Origin: Lachnospiraceae bacterium UBA7160
GTDB taxonomy: Bacteria > Bacillota > Clostridia > Lachnospirales > Lachnospiraceae
Length of the DNA stretch: 24,833 bases
Reading direction: 5' to 3'
NCBI GenBank assembly: GCA_002491565.1
Contig: DKWE01000053.1
Location: 1 to 24,833, forward strand
Position numbers and translations under genes: made by a program. The notes beneath the pieces were generated by a model, which worked only from the letters and a program-made list of their open reading frames with translations, was not told where the DNA came from and did no database searches. How positions within the stretch are numbered: the stretch's first letter is position 1; each line of letters opens with the position of its first letter. Shown here piece by piece: positions 23,019 to 24,833 of the stretch.

Positions 23019-24686
23019 ATGGAAACGATTCGGGTAGAAGCGAAGACTGTAGCAGATGCGATTACAGAGGCGTCGATCCAGCTCGGAACGAGCAGCGATA
23101 ATATTGAATATAAGGTGATCAGCGAAGGGACCAAGGGATTTTTGGGACTTGGAGCGAAAAAAGCCGTCATCGAGGCGAAGAAAAAGTTTACAGATGAGGA
23201 CTTGATGAAGGAGGTCTTTGGCACAGGAACTACAGAGAAGCCGAAGAAGGAGTCCGGTGCGAAAGCAAAAGCGGAAGTGCGCCGCGAGGACAGTGCGGAG
23301 AAGCCGCAGGAGAAGGCGGATAAAACGTACGGGGCGGTGAAGGAAAAGAGCCGGAAGGAAGCAGCGCGCCACGAGGGTTTCCAGGATTCCTGGAGTACCG
23401 GAAGCGAGAGCATAAAAGCTGGAAGTACCTCCGTTGGAACTGCAAAAGAGGACCGCGGCAACAGTGCGCGCGAGGGCAGCAAGGACAACCGTGACGGCAG
23501 TACGCGTGAGAGTGGTGGCAAGGATAGCCGTGTCGGCAGCGCGCGTGAAGGAAATAAGGATAAGGATCGCCGTGCATGCAGCGGCAGTACCGGCGAGAAT
23601 GGCCGCGCGGACAGCGGAAATGTGGAAGAGGAAGACAAGGAAAGCCGCGCATACGGCGCCCGTGAGGGCAATCGCAATTCTCGTGAGTATGGCAGAGGTG
23701 GCCGTGAGTATAACAAAGGCAATCGCGGATACAAAGGAAATGGCAGGAATTACAATCGCGAGGACAAAGAGAATAACCGCCGTCCGCTGCACAGACAGTA
23801 CGCAAATACGGAAGCTCCGGAATTTGCGGAAGCAGAGGATACGGTAATGAATCCGGAGCTGGCAGCAATGGCAGCGGCGGGTATCGCGAAAGAGCAGGAG
23901 CCGAAGGTTCCGCGCGTGCCGGCTGATCCGGAGGAGGCAAAGGCAAGAGCAGAGGCGTTCCTGAAGGAAATGTTCCAGGCGATGGGCATGTCCGTTGAGA
24001 TGAAGATGGAATTCGAGGAGGATACGCTCTCGGTAGATCTGACCGGAGAGGACATGGGCCTTCTGATCGGCAAGAGAGGGCAGACACTGGATTCGCTTCA
24101 GTATCTGACCAGTCTGGTAGTGAATAAAGGGAAAAATTCCTATGTCCGTGTGAAGCTGGATACGGAGGATTACCGGAACCGCAGAAAGGCGACATTGGAG
24201 AATCTGGCAAAGAACATTGCGATTAAGGTGAAAAAGACGAGGCGTCCGGTATTCCTGGAGCCGATGAATCCGTATGAGAGACGGATTATCCACTCCGCGC
24301 TTCAGAATGATCCGTATGTGACGACACATTCGGAAGGAGAGGAACCGAACCGGAAGGTCGTGGTGACTCCGAAGCGGCGTGATATGCGTCCGGCAGGCCG
24401 CGAGGGATACCGCAGACCGTATGGGGACCGTCCGTATCAGCGCAGAAGGTCCTATGGGGATGCTGCTTCAGAAAGGAAGTTCCATACGGAAGCTGAGACA
24501 GATGCGGCACAGCAAATGGAAGCTGCGGCGGAGCAGACGAATGAGGGGTTTGCAGAGGCAGTAGCAGAGACAGCTGGCGCAGGGGTACAGGCAATGGAAC
24601 ATGCGGCGGCACAGAACAGTGAAAATGCTGCAGGAGTGGAGCGTGCGGCAGAGCAGGCGGCAGAGACTGTCGGCGGGGCCGAATAA
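23019..24686 (+). CDS. jag: Jag/KhpB (EloR) RNA-binding protein with long disordered linker
   Basis: This 555-aa protein has a Jag_N domain at 1-52 (KTVADAITEA, EGTKGFLGLGAKKA), a KH domain at about 306-382 with GKRG at 351-354, and an R3H domain at about 383-452 with R421 and H425 (NPYERRIIH). In Firmicutes it pairs with KhpA and influences cell elongation and division. The family is commonly 200-300 aa. Here residues 60-305 form a highly charged linker with repeated SAREG/STRES-like units and an RGG/YG-rich part (YGRGGREYNKGNRGYKG). Residues 453-555 form an Arg-rich then Ala/Glu-rich tail. It starts 14 nt after yidC with a G-rich ribosome site. Confidence 0.93.
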   Translation: METIRVEAKTVADAITEASIQLGTSSDNIEYKVISEGTKGFLGLGAKKAVIEAKKKFTDEDLMKEVFGTGTTEKPKKESGAKAKAEVRREDSAEKPQEKADKTYGAVKEKSRKEAARHEGFQDSWSTGSESIKAGSTSVGTAKEDRGNSAREGSKDNRDGSTRESGGKDSRVGSAREGNKDKDRRACSGSTGENGRADSGNVEEEDKESRAYGAREGNRNSREYGRGGREYNKGNRGYKGNGRNYNREDKENNRRPLHRQYANTEAPEFAEAEDTVMNPELAAMAAAGIAKEQEPKVPRVPADPEEAKARAEAFLKEMFQAMGMSVEMKMEFEEDTLSVDLTGEDMGLLIGKRGQTLDSLQYLTSLVVNKGKNSYVRVKLDTEDYRNRRKATLENLAKNIAIKVKKTRRPVFLEPMNPYERRIIHSALQNDPYVTTHSEGEEPNRKVVVTPKRRDMRPAGREGYRRPYGDRPYQRRRSYGDAASERKFHTEAETDAAQQMEAAAEQTNEGFAEAVAETAGAGVQAMEHAAAQNSENAAGVERAAEQAAETVGGAE

Positions 24687-24833
24687 TTGCGGCAGCCGTC
24701 CGCCAATGGATGCTCACAGGATGGCAGTGACTGCGTAGCTGCCTGTGTGGAGGAGGGTGTTGCAAAATACTCCAAGGCTACAAAATCTGGTAGTTTAACC
24801 GAGTGGTTATATACCATAGAATGTAGATTCTGG
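24687..24833. other. Region after jag, no gene seen
   Basis: The remaining 147 nt contain a weak GGCAG/CTGCC stem (24723-24743) without a T-run and an imperfect hairpin around AACCGAGTGGTT near the end. In related genomes mnmE follows jag, but no mnmE start is visible inside the window. Confidence 0.4.

Noticed and set aside
1..24833. CRISPR array, phage, insertion sequence or tRNA/rRNA genes
   Set aside because: No regularly spaced repeats, transposase, integrase, or recognisable tRNA/rRNA sequence was found on either strand by eye.

Overview
The window is a chromosomal replication-origin region of a Gram-positive Clostridia member, most likely a Lachnospiraceae species. The call rests on the gene order (gyrA-gyrB-recF-yaaA-dnaN-dnaA facing left, rpmH-rnpA-yidD-yidC-jag facing right), an S-box (SAM-I) riboswitch upstream of metK, a MurT/GatD pair, and protein wording typical of that family (GyrA, RnpA, YidC). 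Genus is not resolved.

Layout. Positions 1-1868 hold a promoter and a frameshifted AAA-ATPase/PD-(D/E)XK gene. A 16-bp perfect hairpin separates it from a convergent histidine kinase/response regulator operon (1980-4153). Next come a small AraC-type regulator, a GH43 glycosidase and what looks like the last codons of a lost sugar-binding protein (4391-6178), probably the residue of a decayed glycan-use locus. metK (6406-7596) follows with its SAM-I riboswitch. The next intergenic region also carries a plus-strand promoter and a terminator about 80 nt apart, a candidate small RNA. gatD and murT (8038-10435) make the lipid II amidation enzyme; this MurT carries an unusual repeat-containing insertion. 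gyrA, gyrB, recF, yaaA and dnaN follow on the minus strand, with a GC-rich hairpin-rich spacer between gyrB and gyrA and a probable transcribed leader upstream of yaaA.

The origin is bipartite. DnaA boxes lie both between dnaA and dnaN (about 18570-18817) and between dnaA and rpmH (about 20250-20655). The two clusters share a near-identical direct-repeat module, and an AT-rich stretch next to the downstream cluster is the best unwinding candidate. Rightward from oriC, a near-consensus promoter drives rpmH. An intrinsic terminator begins on the last base of the rpmH stop codon and is followed by a second hairpin before rnpA. rnpA overlaps yidD, and yidC and jag follow closely. Jag (KhpB/EloR) is about twice the usual length because of a disordered Arg/Gly/Ser-rich linker and an Ala/Glu-rich tail.

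The genes are mostly core functions: replication initiation, DNA topology, repair, SAM synthesis, cell-wall amidation, membrane protein insertion and tRNA processing. I do not see a clear new multi-gene system. The more unusual material is in the non-coding spacers, the MurT and Jag insertions, and the decayed accessory genes at the left.
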